Source: Lautropia sp. SCN 69-89
Lineage (GTDB): Bacteria; Pseudomonadota; Gammaproteobacteria; Burkholderiales; Burkholderiaceae_E
Length of the DNA: 64,000 nt
Assembly: GCA_001724855.1 (NCBI GenBank)
Contig: MEED01000008.1
Span: 62,001-126,000, forward strand
Direction: 5' to 3'
Every line of letters starts with the position of its first letter. Within the stretch, counting starts at the first letter, position 1. This document shows positions 18,181 to 27,865 of this stretch, piece after piece. The position numbers and the translations under genes are program-made. Under the pieces are notes generated by a model. The model saw nothing but the letters and a program-made list of their open reading frames with translations, ran no database searches and was not told the DNA's origin.

Positions 18181-19383
18181 TTACTGCGACGCGAGGACCT
18201 GGTCGAGCGCGCGCCCGGTACGCTCGGTGATGCGCATGCGCACCGGCACGATGCGCTGGTCCAACGCGAGCCAGACGTCGATCGCCGGGTCGTCGCCGCC
18301 CGTGCTCGCGCGGTTCAGGCGCAGCGTGCGGACCGCGCCGGTGTCGGTGTCCACCGTCTCCTCGCCGATCACGACCCAGTCCACCGGCTCTACGCTCGAA
18401 CTGCCGAGCATCGGCAGCCGGATCCTCGCACCCGGCTCGAACTGCGCCGGCCGCGACTGTCGCATCAGTGCCAGCTGCACCGTCACCGACAGTCGGTCCT
18501 GCACGCCCGCGGGCGCTTCGCGGCGTTGGCCCGACCCGAAGACCACCTCGCCGTGCGCGGCGTCGATCGTGGCCGAGCGCGGCGGGCGGTCGCCGCGGCG
18601 TTCTCGATAGCTCGAAGGAGCGAGGCCCGCCGCCGACACGGTGCCGACGCTGTCCTGCACCAGCGAACCGCGATAGAACCACGACACCAGGCCCTTCGCC
18701 CTGCCTTCGCTGTGCAGCCGGTAATGCTGCGGGCCGATCTCGAACGACTGCTCGAGCGTCGCCACCACGTTGCCCTCCAGCGGATCGCCGTAGTGCACCA
18801 GGTAACGCACCTCGCCCGATTGCGGCGTGACCACGATCGGCGCTTCGGCGGGCGACGCGGCCGGCGCGGTTTCGGGCAGCGAAGCGCCGGCCTCGGCGGG
18901 CGGCTGCGCTTGCGCCGCCGCCTCTTGCGACGAGGCCGTCGACGACCCGGGAGCCTCGCCGGAACCCGCCTGCGCCGCCGATTCCGCCTCGTCGGCCGGC
19001 GATGCGTCGCCCTTCCCCAGGTCGAGCATCGCGCCGAACGGATCGGAGTCGGCGAGCGAGGCTTCGGGCGGCAGCGCCTGGGGCGCCAATGCGGCAGGTG
19101 CCGCCGGTGCCGGTGCCGCGCGCGGCGCCGGGCGAGGCCTCGGGCGCGAGGCCGGTTTCGGCCGGACCGGTGCGGCGGCGGGGACGGCCTCGGGCGGAGG
19201 AGCCGGGGCCGGCGCCGGCACGATCAGGTCGACCGTCACCGTCGTGCGCTCGCTCGGCGGCGCCGCGAACCAGCCCGATACGCTCGCGCCGCGCAACACG
19301 ACGAGGTGCGCGGCGATCGAGAACAGCAGGAAGGCGATGACGGCCGGTGCGCGTGCGACCGGTCGCGCAAGGGCTCGCATCAT
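18181..19383 (-). CDS. DUF3108 domain protein with TonB-like N terminus
   Basis: A 400-residue envelope protein. An N-terminal membrane helix (about residues 12-32) is followed by a long Pro/Ala-rich linker from about residue 55 to 185, like the periplasm-spanning arm of TonB. The C-terminal DUF3108 domain starts near [16 protein letters not shown]3108 proteins of Burkholderiales are anchored in the inner membrane and reach into the periplasm, but their role is unknown. Two adjacent ATG codons (19383 and 19380) are possible starts. It is not clearly in an operon. Confidence 0.85.
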   Translation of the reverse strand: MMRALARPVARAPAVIAFLLFSIAAHLVVLRGASVSGWFAAPPSERTTVTVDLIVPAPAPAPPPEAVPAAAPVRPKPASRPRPRPAPRAAPAPAAPAALAPQALPPEASLADSDPFGAMLDLGKGDASPADEAESAAQAGSGEAPGSSTASSQEAAAQAQPPAEAGASLPETAPAASPAEAPIVVTPQSGEVRYLVHYGDPLEGNVVATLEQSFEIGPQHYRLHSEGRAKGLVSWFYRGSLVQDSVGTVSAAGLAPSSYRERRGDRPPRSATIDAAHGEVVFGSGQRREAPAGVQDRLSVTVQLALMRQSRPAQFEPGARIRLPMLGSSSVEPVDWVVIGEETVDTDTGAVRTLRLNRASTGGDDPAIDVWLALDQRIVPVRMRITERTGRALDQVLASQ

Positions 19384-19460
19384 CGTGCGATTCTATCCGC
19401 GGGGGTGGTGCAGGCGCCGCAGGCTGCGCGAACCCTCCGGCCGCCGTGCCTGCCGCCCGC

Positions 19461-21128
19461 TCAGGCGCTACGCAACCGGGCCAGCCGCACCAGCATGATC
19501 GTGCCCAGCGGCGCGACGAGCGCGATCAGCAGCACCACGAGCATCAGTTCGCCCAGCTGGCTGTAGTCGGCGGGCGTCGAGATCGCGCCGCTCACCGGAT
19601 CCTTCACCTGCCGCGTGACCACGAAGACCTGGTTGAGCCACTTGGTGCCGAGCTGCGACGCAGACAGCGCCAGGTTCGTGAACGAGGCCATCACCGCGAA
19701 GTAGGTCGCCTTGAGCTTCTCGGGCGCAGAGTTGGCGATCCAGGCGAGCATCGGCACCATCGCGATCTGGCCCAGTGGCGACTCGATCGCGGTATCCACC
19801 AGCGCGATGAAACGCGCATCGACCAGGCCTGCGGTGTGCGCGGCGGTCCACTGGTGCAGGCCGTAGTACATGCCGACGATCGGCAGCATCAGCAGCATGC
19901 CGATCACCGTGAGGAAGCCGACGATGTAGTAGATCGAGCGCTCGGCCATGAACCGCCTGAAGACGAACAGGCCCGCCAGCGTGAGCGCGCTGCCGATCAC
20001 CGAGAGCACCGACAGGAACTGCTGGTCGAAGCCCAGGTCGTCGATCATCCACCAGGTCTGGCCCGCGCCGGCGGTGGGGGTGGCGCGGAACACGAAGACC
20101 ACCAGAGCGGTGCCCAGCAGCGTGGCGCGCGCCTGCGGCGCGAGCTCGCGCAACAGCCGCCACATCAGCGCGACGACGATCGCCATCGATGCACCGAAGA
20201 TCAGCTCTTCGCTCCAGCGCAAGTCGCTCAGTCCGACCGTGACCGAGACCACCGCGAAGGCGAGCCCGCCGCCGAGCACCCACCAGTTCACCGGCGGACG
20301 CTGCGGATGCACGTCGAGCCGCGCGGCAATCTCGGCCTCGGTCAGGCCTTGCGCGCGCAGCCTGCGGCGCATGCGCCGGCTCAGCCAGGCGGCGAACACC
20401 ACGCCCGCCACCGAGACCGCCGGAATCAGCAGCGCCAGCTGGTGCACCAGCACGTAGACCGCGACTTTCTGCGCCTCGGGCAGCGTGCCCGCGCCTCGCA
20501 GCAGGAACACGTTGGCCAGCGCCACCAGCACGCCACCGCCGATGATCGCAACGCGACCGAGCGTCTGCATCGTGGTGTGCATCGAGCGCCTTCGCTCGTC
20601 GTCGATCGGCTCGCCGGCCTCGTCGTGGCGTGGTACCGCCTCGACCGTCATCGCGTCGGCAACCACGTCCTGCGTCACGTAGCCGATCGGCGCCAGCAGC
20701 GAGGAGAGCACGTACCAGGCTTCGGCGCGCATCATCGTGGCCATCGCGCGCGGATCGGCGAGCAGACCGATCATGATCAGCAGGCTCGCGGCGATCAGCG
20801 AGGCGCCCAGCCAGACCAGCCAGGCCTTGTAGCGCCACATCAGGTCCACCAGGTGGCCCAGCGGCATCTTCAGCGCCCACGGCAGCCCGGCCCAGAAGCC
20901 GAGCGCCGCGAGGAATTCGGCCGACAGGCCGAGGTATTCCTTGACGAAGAAGGTGCCGACGATCGCGGTGAGCCCGGAGATGCCCGCCGCCATGTAGACC
21001 ATCAGCGGCGGCAGGTACGACAGCCGCATGTCGCGGCCGAGCGACAGGACGTTGTCGTCGAACCAGCGCGCCAGGCGCGCAAGACTACCCATCGGCGCCT
21101 GCCGCGGCTGCGCCTCAGTGGGCGTCAC
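19461..21128 (-). CDS. MFS transporter, folate-biopterin/BT1-like
   Basis: A 555-residue carrier with about twelve to fourteen hydrophobic helices. It is longer than typical MFS proteins because of extended loops, for example around EAVPRHDEAGEPIDDERRR. The first helices (PPLMVYMAAGISGLTAIVG and LPWALKMPLGHLVDLM) resemble the folate-biopterin/BT1 branch, although the substrate is not certain. The ATG at 21128 lies inside the 3' end of the SPW-protein gene (14-bp overlap), so the two are probably translated together. Confidence 0.8.
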   Translation of the reverse strand: MTPTEAQPRQAPMGSLARLARWFDDNVLSLGRDMRLSYLPPLMVYMAAGISGLTAIVGTFFVKEYLGLSAEFLAALGFWAGLPWALKMPLGHLVDLMWRYKAWLVWLGASLIAASLLIMIGLLADPRAMATMMRAEAWYVLSSLLAPIGYVTQDVVADAMTVEAVPRHDEAGEPIDDERRRSMHTTMQTLGRVAIIGGGVLVALANVFLLRGAGTLPEAQKVAVYVLVHQLALLIPAVSVAGVVFAAWLSRRMRRRLRAQGLTEAEIAARLDVHPQRPPVNWWVLGGGLAFAVVSVTVGLSDLRWSEELIFGASMAIVVALMWRLLRELAPQARATLLGTALVVFVFRATPTAGAGQTWWMIDDLGFDQQFLSVLSVIGSALTLAGLFVFRRFMAERSIYYIVGFLTVIGMLLMLPIVGMYYGLHQWTAAHTAGLVDARFIALVDTAIESPLGQIAMVPMLAWIANSAPEKLKATYFAVMASFTNLALSASQLGTKWLNQVFVVTRQVKDPVSGAISTPADYSQLGELMLVVLLIALVAPLGTIMLVRLARLRSA

Positions 21129-21459
21129 GCTGCTCGCGCTGGATGTCCTCGGCGGTCCAGAACGACAGCGCGGCGATCGCGATGCCGCAGGCGAGCGCGT
21201 TGATCATCGCGAGGCGCTCGCCGTCGTAGCCGAACAGCCAGGGCGAGGCCGCCAGCCCGATGCCCACGGCCAGGTTGCCCCATTCCTCGACGATCTCGGG
21301 ATAGTAGAAGGCCTCGACCGCAAGCGTGACGACGGCCACCCCCGCCAGCATCGCCGACCACGCGGCCGGCTGGCGCGTGATGCCGAGCACGAACGGCGAA
21401 GCGACCAGCCACAAGCCCAGCGCCACTTCGATGCGATCCTGCCAGTGAGCCCTGATCAT
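21115..21459 (-). CDS. SPW repeat membrane protein
   Basis: A 114-residue inner-membrane protein with four predicted helices arranged as two SPW repeats: WLVASPFVLG and GLAASPWLFGYDGE. The family is small and of unknown function. The ATG at 21459 is preferred over one ten codons upstream, because GAGG lies nine bases before it and the first helix follows at once. It overlaps the start of the MFS gene by 14 bp on the same strand. It is divergent from mnmC. Confidence 0.85.
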   Translation of the reverse strand: MIRAHWQDRIEVALGLWLVASPFVLGITRQPAAWSAMLAGVAVVTLAVEAFYYPEIVEEWGNLAVGIGLAASPWLFGYDGERLAMINALACGIAIAALSFWTAEDIQREQRDAH

Positions 21460-21580
21460 CGGTTTCGCCCTCGACTGCGATGCCTGCACTGTAACCTAAC
21501 AGCCTGTTCACCCGGACATCCCCGTGCCCCCCCGCTGCGTCCGTGGCGGCGCGGCTGTCATCGACGCCATCGACTGCTCC

Positions 21581-23512
21581 ATGCCCGCCTTCGCCCCCCA
21601 TCCGCCGCTGGTTTTCGACGAATCGGGCACGCCGCTGAGCACGCTCTACGGCGACGTGTTCCGCAGCCGCGCCGGGGCGTGGGAGGAGGCGCGCGCCGTC
21701 TTCGTCGAGGGCTGCGCGTTGCCGCAGCGCTGGGACGAACTCGCCCGCGACCCATCGGGCGCGTCGTTCACCGTGCTCGAACTGGGTTTCGGGCTGGGCG
21801 TGAACTTCCTCGCGACCCTGCAGGCCTGGCGCGAACGCAGCGGGCCGCCTGCCCGCCTGCACTTCTTTTCGGTGGAGGCCCATCCGCTGGGCCGGCACGA
21901 CCTGCGCCGCGCGCTCGATGTGCTGCGTGCACCGCCGGCCGATGTGCAGCGATTGCTCGCCGGTTGGCCCGCTGCGCTGCCGGGCATGCACCGCGTGGCC
22001 TTCGAAGCCGATGCGGTCACGCTCACGCTGTGCTTCGGCGACGCGTTGGCGCTCGTGCCGAAGCTGCGGCTGGGCGCCGACGCCTTCTTCCTCGACGGCT
22101 TCGCGCCCGCGCGCAATCCGCGCATGTGGGATCCGGCACTGCTGCGGGCGCTGGGCCGGCTCGCACGCCCGGGCGCGACGCTGGCGACCTGGTCGGCCGC
22201 CGGCGCGGTCCGCGAGGCGCTCGCCGGCGCGGGGTTCGAGGTCGAGCGCGTGCCCGGCCACGGGGGCAAGCGCCATCGATTGCGTGCGCGGCATGCGCCG
22301 CGCTGGCGCGGTGCGCGGCTGCCCGAGCCGCCGCCCCAGTGGCCGGCGCGCACCGCGCTGGTGATCGGCGCGGGCCTGGCCGGCGCGGCCACGGCCGCAG
22401 GCTTTGCGCGCCGCGGCTGGCAAGTCACCGTGCTCGAAGCCGCCGGCGGGCCGCTTCGCGGGGGCTCGGCGCAGCCGCTGTGCGCCGATCACCTGCACCT
22501 GTCGCCCGACGACAATCCGCTCGCGCGGCTCAGCCGGGCGGCACTCGAATGGCGCCTGAGCGATCCCGCGATGCCGGTGCGTGCAGCGCTCGGCAAGCTG
22601 CTGGTGGACGCCGACGAGCGCGAGGCTGCGAGTCGCGCGACGATGCTCGAGCGCCTGGGCTTTCCCGAGTCCTTCGCGCGGCAGCTGACGCCGGCCGAGG
22701 CCTCGGACGCGGCCGGCCTGCCGCTGCCGCGCGGCGGACTGTGGCTGCCGGGCTGCGATGCGTTCGACCCGACCCTCCCGGCCAGCGGCTGGCTCGCCAC
22801 ACCGGGCGTGGTGCTGCGCACCGGCAGCCCGGTCGCCTCGCTCGAACCGGCTCCCTGCGGATGGCTGGCCCGCGGCCCGGATGGCCGCGTGCTGGGTGAA
22901 GCCGCGATCGCGATCCTGGCCAACGCGGGCGACGCAGTGAGGCTGGCGGCGAGTGGCTCGCTCGCGATGCGGCGCATTCGCGGACAAGGCACGCTGGTGG
23001 CGCGCGAGCGCATCGGGGCGCTGCGCACCGTGCTGAGCGGCAGCGCCTACGCCGCGCCTCTGGGCGACTGGATCCTCGCGGGCGCCAGCTACGACGACGG
23101 TGAATCGCTCGAGCCCTCGCGCGAAGTCGACGCCGCCAACCTGCGCCGGCTCGCGCGGATGATCGCAGGCGATGCGGCGTCCTGGCTCGAGGGTGCGCGA
23201 TCGGGTCCGGTGGGCCATCGCTTCGCCAGCGCCGACCGGATGCCGGTCATCGGCCAGCTTCCCGACGAGCCGGCGGCGCTGCACGATGCCCCGGCCTTGC
23301 TGCGCAACGACCGGTTGCCGGTGCCGCGCGCGGCCGGTCTGTATGGTGCCTTCGCGTTCGGCTCGCGCGGGCTGCTGTGGTCCGCGCTCGCTGCCGGGTT
23401 GCTGCCCGCGCTCGTCGAAGGCGATCCGATGCCGCTGGAAGCCGACCTGCTGCGCGCGGTCGACCCCGCACGCTTCGTCAAGCGGATGCTGCGCCGGCGC
23501 GCCGCCACCTGA
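21581..23512 (+). CDS. mnmC: bifunctional tRNA wobble-uridine modification enzyme MnmC
   Basis: A 643-residue fusion of two activities that finish the mnm5s2U modification at U34 of some tRNAs. The N-terminal MnmD methyltransferase has the SAM motif ELGFGLGVNFLATLQAW, and the C-terminal MnmC FAD-dependent oxidoreductase has ALVIGAGLAGAATAAGF near residue 260. Its length agrees with full-length MnmC proteins (about 660). The ATG at 21581 places the first conserved block (PLVFDESGTPLST) about eight residues in, as in E. coli. A GTG at 21524 in the same frame is an alternative. Confidence 0.92.
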   Translation: MPAFAPHPPLVFDESGTPLSTLYGDVFRSRAGAWEEARAVFVEGCALPQRWDELARDPSGASFTVLELGFGLGVNFLATLQAWRERSGPPARLHFFSVEAHPLGRHDLRRALDVLRAPPADVQRLLAGWPAALPGMHRVAFEADAVTLTLCFGDALALVPKLRLGADAFFLDGFAPARNPRMWDPALLRALGRLARPGATLATWSAAGAVREALAGAGFEVERVPGHGGKRHRLRARHAPRWRGARLPEPPPQWPARTALVIGAGLAGAATAAGFARRGWQVTVLEAAGGPLRGGSAQPLCADHLHLSPDDNPLARLSRAALEWRLSDPAMPVRAALGKLLVDADEREAASRATMLERLGFPESFARQLTPAEASDAAGLPLPRGGLWLPGCDAFDPTLPASGWLATPGVVLRTGSPVASLEPAPCGWLARGPDGRVLGEAAIAILANAGDAVRLAASGSLAMRRIRGQGTLVARERIGALRTVLSGSAYAAPLGDWILAGASYDDGESLEPSREVDAANLRRLARMIAGDAASWLEGARSGPVGHRFASADRMPVIGQLPDEPAALHDAPALLRNDRLPVPRAAGLYGAFAFGSRGLLWSALAAGLLPALVEGDPMPLEADLLRAVDPARFVKRMLRRRAAT

Positions 23513-23609
23513 ATCGCGCCGACACCGTGGTGGCAGCACCCGCACGCGCCGCCGCCCTGCACCGGCCCGCGCTACACTTGCGCTCCCGCCGATCGCCACC
23601 ACCGCCCCG

Positions 23610-23996
23610 ATGCCAGCCTCCAAGCCCGCGAAGATCACCTACGACTGCTCGAAGTGCCCCGGCTATTGCTGCAGCTATCCGCGCATCGAGGTGAAGGACA
23701 GCGACCTCGCGCGGCTCGCAAGGCATTTCGGCCTGTCGGCCGCCGAAGCGGAGAAGCGCTTCACGCGGCGCTACCGCGACGAGGACAGCGACGAGCGGAT
23801 CCTGCGGCACCGCAAGGACGAGATCTACGGTTCGATCTGCCGCTTCTTCGACACCGACGCGCGCCGCTGCACCGTCTATGCGGCGCGCCCCGCCGTGTGC
23901 CGGCAGTACCCGAACGGCAGCAAGTGCGGCTACTACGATTTCCTGCGCTTCGAACGCAGGCACCAGGACGATCCCGACTTCATCCCGTCGGCCTGA
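23610..23996 (+). CDS. YkgJ family cysteine-cluster protein
   Basis: A 128-residue cytosolic protein of the YkgJ/zinc-iron chelating family. Eight cysteines are spread in the expected pattern: CSKCPGYCC at residues 13-21, then SICRFF, RRCTVY, AVCRQYP and SKCGYY. They probably hold Zn2+ or an Fe-S cluster; the role is not known. The ATG at 23610 is about 100 bp after mnmC on the same strand. It is convergent with eptA, with 10 bp between stops. Confidence 0.88.
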   Translation: MPASKPAKITYDCSKCPGYCCSYPRIEVKDSDLARLARHFGLSAAEAEKRFTRRYRDEDSDERILRHRKDEIYGSICRFFDTDARRCTVYAARPAVCRQYPNGSKCGYYDFLRFERRHQDDPDFIPSA

Positions 23997-24006
23997 GCCG
24001 GGGGCC

Positions 24007-25713
24007 TCACGAGGCCGGGCGCTGCGGCTGCTGCGCCAGCCAGCGCGCCGCGCACGGCGCCAGCGCGTCGAGCGATCGATCGTAGACGTCGGTGGCGATA
24101 TCCATCACGCCGAGCACCGTGTGGAAGAGATGGTCGTGCGAGACCGGTTCGCCGGCGCGCGCGCCCAGGCAGTCGCCGCCCAGCCCGCTGCGCTCCCGCA
24201 GGCCCGGGGACAGCCACAGCACCATCGGCACCTGCGTCTGCTCGCGTGGCGCGAGCGCCCGGGCCACCCCGTGCAGGTACAGCCCGTTCTCGCCCAGCGA
24301 CTCGCCGTGGTCGGACACGTAGACCAGGCCGGTATCCCAGGCGCCGGCGTCGGCGCGCGTCTTCAGCCACTGCAGCGCCAGGTCGAGGAAGTGATCGGTA
24401 TAGGCGATCGTGTTGTCGTACGCATTGCGCAGCGACTCGGGCGTGCAGTCCGACAGCGTGTTGCTCGCGCACTCGGGCTGGAACGGCTTGCGCCCGGGCG
24501 GCGTACGCTTGAAGTAGGCCGGACCGTGGCTGCCCATCTGGTGCATCACCACGACCACGCCGCGCGCGCGTCGTTGCACGTCCAGCGCGGCGATGCGCCG
24601 GTCGAGGTCGCGCAGCATGACCTCGTCGAAGCACTCGCCGCCGTCGCACAGCCCCGGGATCCGCAGGGCGGTCGTGCTGACGGTCGGCACGCGCGCGCAC
24701 ACCCCCTTGCAGCCGGCCTGGTTGTCGATCCACAGCACGGCCAGCCCGGCCCGCTGCAGCACGTCGAGCAGGTTCTCGCGATCGGCGCTGCGATCGCCGC
24801 CCTGCTCGCGCGCGAGCGGCGAGAACATGCAGGGCAGCGACACCTGCGTGCTGGTGCCGCAGGACTCGACCTGCCCGAAATTGACCAGCCCCTGAGCCGC
24901 CTGCCAGCGCGCGAGCGCCGGCGTGGTCTCGCGCGGATAGCCGTTGAGTCCGAAGTTCTGCGCGCGGGCGGTTTCGCCCACCACGACCAGCAGCAGCGGC
25001 GGGCGCCGCTGGCCGGCATAGCTCGCACCCGGCCGCGCGTCCTCGCCGGTTGGCAGCAGTTCGCGTCCCTCGTCCTGCAACCGGTCGGTCGCCAGCCGCG
25101 TGGCGGCGTAGACCGTGTTCAGTGGATTGATCATGTAGCGCAACGACTTCTGGTTGCGCATCAGCGAGGCCAGGTCCTGGTACGCGAACAACGCTGCCAG
25201 CGTCACCAACGCAAGGCCGGCGACGGCCCCGAGCGCATTGCGGCCGGTCTGCGGCATCCAGCCGCGACTGGCGAGCGGCCGCTTCCAGATCCACCACGCC
25301 GGTGGACCGGCCACGACGAGCACGGTGAGCAGCAGCGACCAGGAAAGCAGGTCGCGCACTTCGCGCAGGTCGGTCTGCGCGACGTTCGCCAGCATGCCGC
25401 GGTCGATCACCACGCCGTACTGCAGCATGAAATAGGTGTTCAGCGCGCTCACCAGCGCCAGCGCGGTGGCCACCGGTCGGAACACGCGCGGCCAGGCCGC
25501 AAGCGACAGCAGCGCCGCCGTGCCGCCCGCCACCATCAGCCCCAATCCTCCGAAGAGCGCCAGTTGCCGGGAGGTCGAACCGGCCAGCGTGGCGACTTTC
25601 GCCCACAGCGGCAGGTTGCCGGCCACGGCCAGCCACAGCGACAGCGCCCAGACGGCCGCCGCCGGCCGGCGTCGATCGGGGAGCCGCGATGCGGTTCGTG
25701 CGCCCGACCCCAT
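24007..25713 (-). CDS. eptA: EptA-type lipid A phosphoethanolamine transferase
   Basis: A 568-residue inner-membrane enzyme that moves phosphoethanolamine from phosphatidylethanolamine to lipid A, lowering surface charge and polymyxin binding. Five N-terminal helices precede the periplasmic sulfatase-fold domain. Catalytic Thr248 is in VVVGETARAQNF, the metal site includes HQMGSHGP (391-398) and SDHGES (467-472), and paired cysteines at 285/295, 335/339, 356/361 and 415/423 fit the disulfides of this family. It begins 5 bp after the LTA-synthase-like gene and is the last gene of the run led by a two-component system, so regulation by it is likely. Confidence 0.93.
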   Translation of the reverse strand: MGSGARTASRLPDRRRPAAAVWALSLWLAVAGNLPLWAKVATLAGSTSRQLALFGGLGLMVAGGTAALLSLAAWPRVFRPVATALALVSALNTYFMLQYGVVIDRGMLANVAQTDLREVRDLLSWSLLLTVLVVAGPPAWWIWKRPLASRGWMPQTGRNALGAVAGLALVTLAALFAYQDLASLMRNQKSLRYMINPLNTVYAATRLATDRLQDEGRELLPTGEDARPGASYAGQRRPPLLLVVVGETARAQNFGLNGYPRETTPALARWQAAQGLVNFGQVESCGTSTQVSLPCMFSPLAREQGGDRSADRENLLDVLQRAGLAVLWIDNQAGCKGVCARVPTVSTTALRIPGLCDGGECFDEVMLRDLDRRIAALDVQRRARGVVVVMHQMGSHGPAYFKRTPPGRKPFQPECASNTLSDCTPESLRNAYDNTIAYTDHFLDLALQWLKTRADAGAWDTGLVYVSDHGESLGENGLYLHGVARALAPREQTQVPMVLWLSPGLRERSGLGGDCLGARAGEPVSHDHLFHTVLGVMDIATDVYDRSLDALAPCAARWLAQQPQRPAS

Positions 25714-25718
25714 CGGCC

Positions 25719-27758
25719 TCAATGGATGCGCGCAGTCGCGGGCGTTTCCGCGCTGCCCGCCGCGGCATCGCCCGCGGTGCGCAACGCCTGCACACCCTCG
25801 GCCGGCACGGCCCGATAACGTCCCGTCTGGATCAGGTCGTCGGCGCGCTGGTAGCCGGCGATCGCGAGCGCGGCTTTCGCCGCCTCGACCGGCACGCGTC
25901 GCTCGACGCCGTCGGGATCGACACGGAACTGCGCGATGCGGCGCATCGGCGACAGCACCACCAGGTCGCGACTGCCCTGCTCGCCCGGCGTGAGCAGGCC
26001 GATCTCCTGGTAGTTGGCGATCCAGGCGCGTTCGCGCACCGCGGGGCCGAACAGGTTCTGGCCGAGGAAACGCCCTTCGTCGTCCAGGCCCAGCCAGGCC
26101 ATGATGGTCGGTGCCAGGTCGATCTGGCTCGCCATCGTGGACACGGTCGCCGCCGGCAGGTACTTCGGTGCGTAGAAGATCGCCGGGATGCGGAAGTGCG
26201 CCGGCGGCAGGCGGGTCTTGCCCGCCACCGATGCGCAGTGGTCGGCCACGATCACGAACAGGGTGTCGTCGAACCACGGGTGCGAGCGGGCCTGCTCGAT
26301 CAGGCGCCCGATCGCCCAGTCGGTGTACTTGACCGCCCCGTCGCGCCCGGTCTTCGAGGGGATGTCGATGCGACCGTCCGGATAGGTGTACGGACGATGG
26401 TTCGAAGTCGTCATCAGGTGCAGCAACTGGCGGTGACCCGTGGCGGTGGCGCGATCCATCTGCTCGAGCGCGTCGTCGAACAGATACTCGTCCGCGATGC
26501 CCCAGATGTTGGCGAAACCGATGCGCTCGGACGGGATGTCGTGGCGATCGCGCACCCGGTAGCCGTTGGCGGCGAAATACGCGTTCATGTTGTCGAAATA
26601 CCCGTAGCCGCCGTACAGGAAAGTGGTCTCGAAGCCGTAGTTTCGCAGCGCCGCGCCCAGCGTGAACAGCCCGGCGTTGCCCGGACGATGCACCAGCGAC
26701 TGCCCGGGCAGCGGCGGCAGCGCCGCCGACAGCGCCTCGAGCCCGCGCACGGTGCGCGTGCCGGTGGCGTAGAGGTCGGTGAACAGCACGCCCTCGCCCG
26801 CCAGCCGGTCGAGGTTCGGCGTGAGTCCCTTCGGGTTTCCGAACGCGCCGAGGAACGCGGCGCTCAGGCTCTCGACCTGCACGATGACGACGTGGCGCGG
26901 GCCTCGACCGCTCACCGGGGCCCAGCCTGCCCGCACCGGCGCGGCCGCCGGCCGCGGGCGCGGCCACGGGCCTGCCAACCGCAGCGCCTGAGTGTCGTCG
27001 AGCGTGGCATAGAAGCGCCGGAACGACAGTTCGTTGTCGCGCAGCGCGGCGACGAAGCTCGCCGGCCCGTTTCGTGCCAGCTCCTGGTTGCGCGCGTTCG
27101 CACGCAGGCCGCTCGCCGATTCCACGCCGTCGTTCAGCGCCATGCCCGCGCGGCCGGCACCGACCGCGGCCGCGATCGCCAGCAGCGCCACCGAAAGGCG
27201 TGCCCGCCACGGCCACGCGGCTTGCCCGCGCACCGGCCAGGCGCGGGCACGCAGCCATGCGGCGGCGACGCCGAAGAGCGCCACGCCACCGAGCAGCGCC
27301 GGCACCGGGTAGGACTCGCGGATGTTGCCGATCACCTCGAGCGTGTAGATCAGGTAATCGACGGCGATGAAATTGAAGCGCGTGCCGAACTCGTGCCAGA
27401 ACAGCAGTTCGGCGACCGCGACGAACCCGGCCGCGGCCGCGGCCAGCGCGAACCAGAGCGCCCGCCGCGCCCGCCGCAGCGCGCGTTCGCGCGGAGCGAA
27501 GTGCGCGAGCGCGCCGAAGGCGAACACGACCAGTGAAGCCGACAAGGCCGTCGCGGCGTCGATCGCCGCGCCGTGGCCGAAGGCGCCGAGCAGCGCCGAG
27601 GCATCGTGATCGAGTTCGTCCCATCGCAGCGCCGCCAGTGCGACGCGGACGATGGTCGAAACGCACCACAGCACGACGAACAGCGCGAGTGCGGTGTTCG
27701 TCGCCTGGTGCGACAGCACGCGCGCAACGCGCGCAGCGGGAGAAGCTCGGGCAGGCAT
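25719..27758 (-). CDS. LTA synthase-family sulfatase-fold phosphotransferase
   Basis: A 679-residue inner-membrane enzyme with five N-terminal helices and a periplasmic alkaline-phosphatase-fold domain from about residue 270. VIVQVESLSAAFLGAFG, TGTRTVRGLEAL (likely nucleophilic Thr) and VIVADHCAS carry the metal-binding and catalytic residues. Relatives in Gram-negative bacteria transfer phosphoglycerol or phosphoethanolamine to membrane glycans or lipids. The gene is just upstream of eptA (5 bp), which suggests joint envelope modification. The ATG at 27758 follows a gap of 107 bp from the histidine kinase. The specific acceptor is unknown. Confidence 0.87.
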   Translation of the reverse strand: MPARASPAARVARVLSHQATNTALALFVVLWCVSTIVRVALAALRWDELDHDASALLGAFGHGAAIDAATALSASLVVFAFGALAHFAPRERALRRARRALWFALAAAAAGFVAVAELLFWHEFGTRFNFIAVDYLIYTLEVIGNIRESYPVPALLGGVALFGVAAAWLRARAWPVRGQAAWPWRARLSVALLAIAAAVGAGRAGMALNDGVESASGLRANARNQELARNGPASFVAALRDNELSFRRFYATLDDTQALRLAGPWPRPRPAAAPVRAGWAPVSGRGPRHVVIVQVESLSAAFLGAFGNPKGLTPNLDRLAGEGVLFTDLYATGTRTVRGLEALSAALPPLPGQSLVHRPGNAGLFTLGAALRNYGFETTFLYGGYGYFDNMNAYFAANGYRVRDRHDIPSERIGFANIWGIADEYLFDDALEQMDRATATGHRQLLHLMTTSNHRPYTYPDGRIDIPSKTGRDGAVKYTDWAIGRLIEQARSHPWFDDTLFVIVADHCASVAGKTRLPPAHFRIPAIFYAPKYLPAATVSTMASQIDLAPTIMAWLGLDDEGRFLGQNLFGPAVRERAWIANYQEIGLLTPGEQGSRDLVVLSPMRRIAQFRVDPDGVERRVPVEAAKAALAIAGYQRADDLIQTGRYRAVPAEGVQALRTAGDAAAGSAETPATARIH

Positions 27759-27865
27759 GGCGCGCAGCTTGCCTGCCCTGCCGTGAGACAGACGCGTCGT
27801 CGATGTGAGGAATTCGTGAGCCCGACCGGGTGCGCCGCGGATGCGCCGCGCCGGGCTGGCTGCCT

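Noticed and set aside
24007-27669. A 1220-codon frame extending eptA upstream
   Set aside because: The extension overlaps the LTA-synthase-like gene in a different frame; EptA homology starts at 25713.
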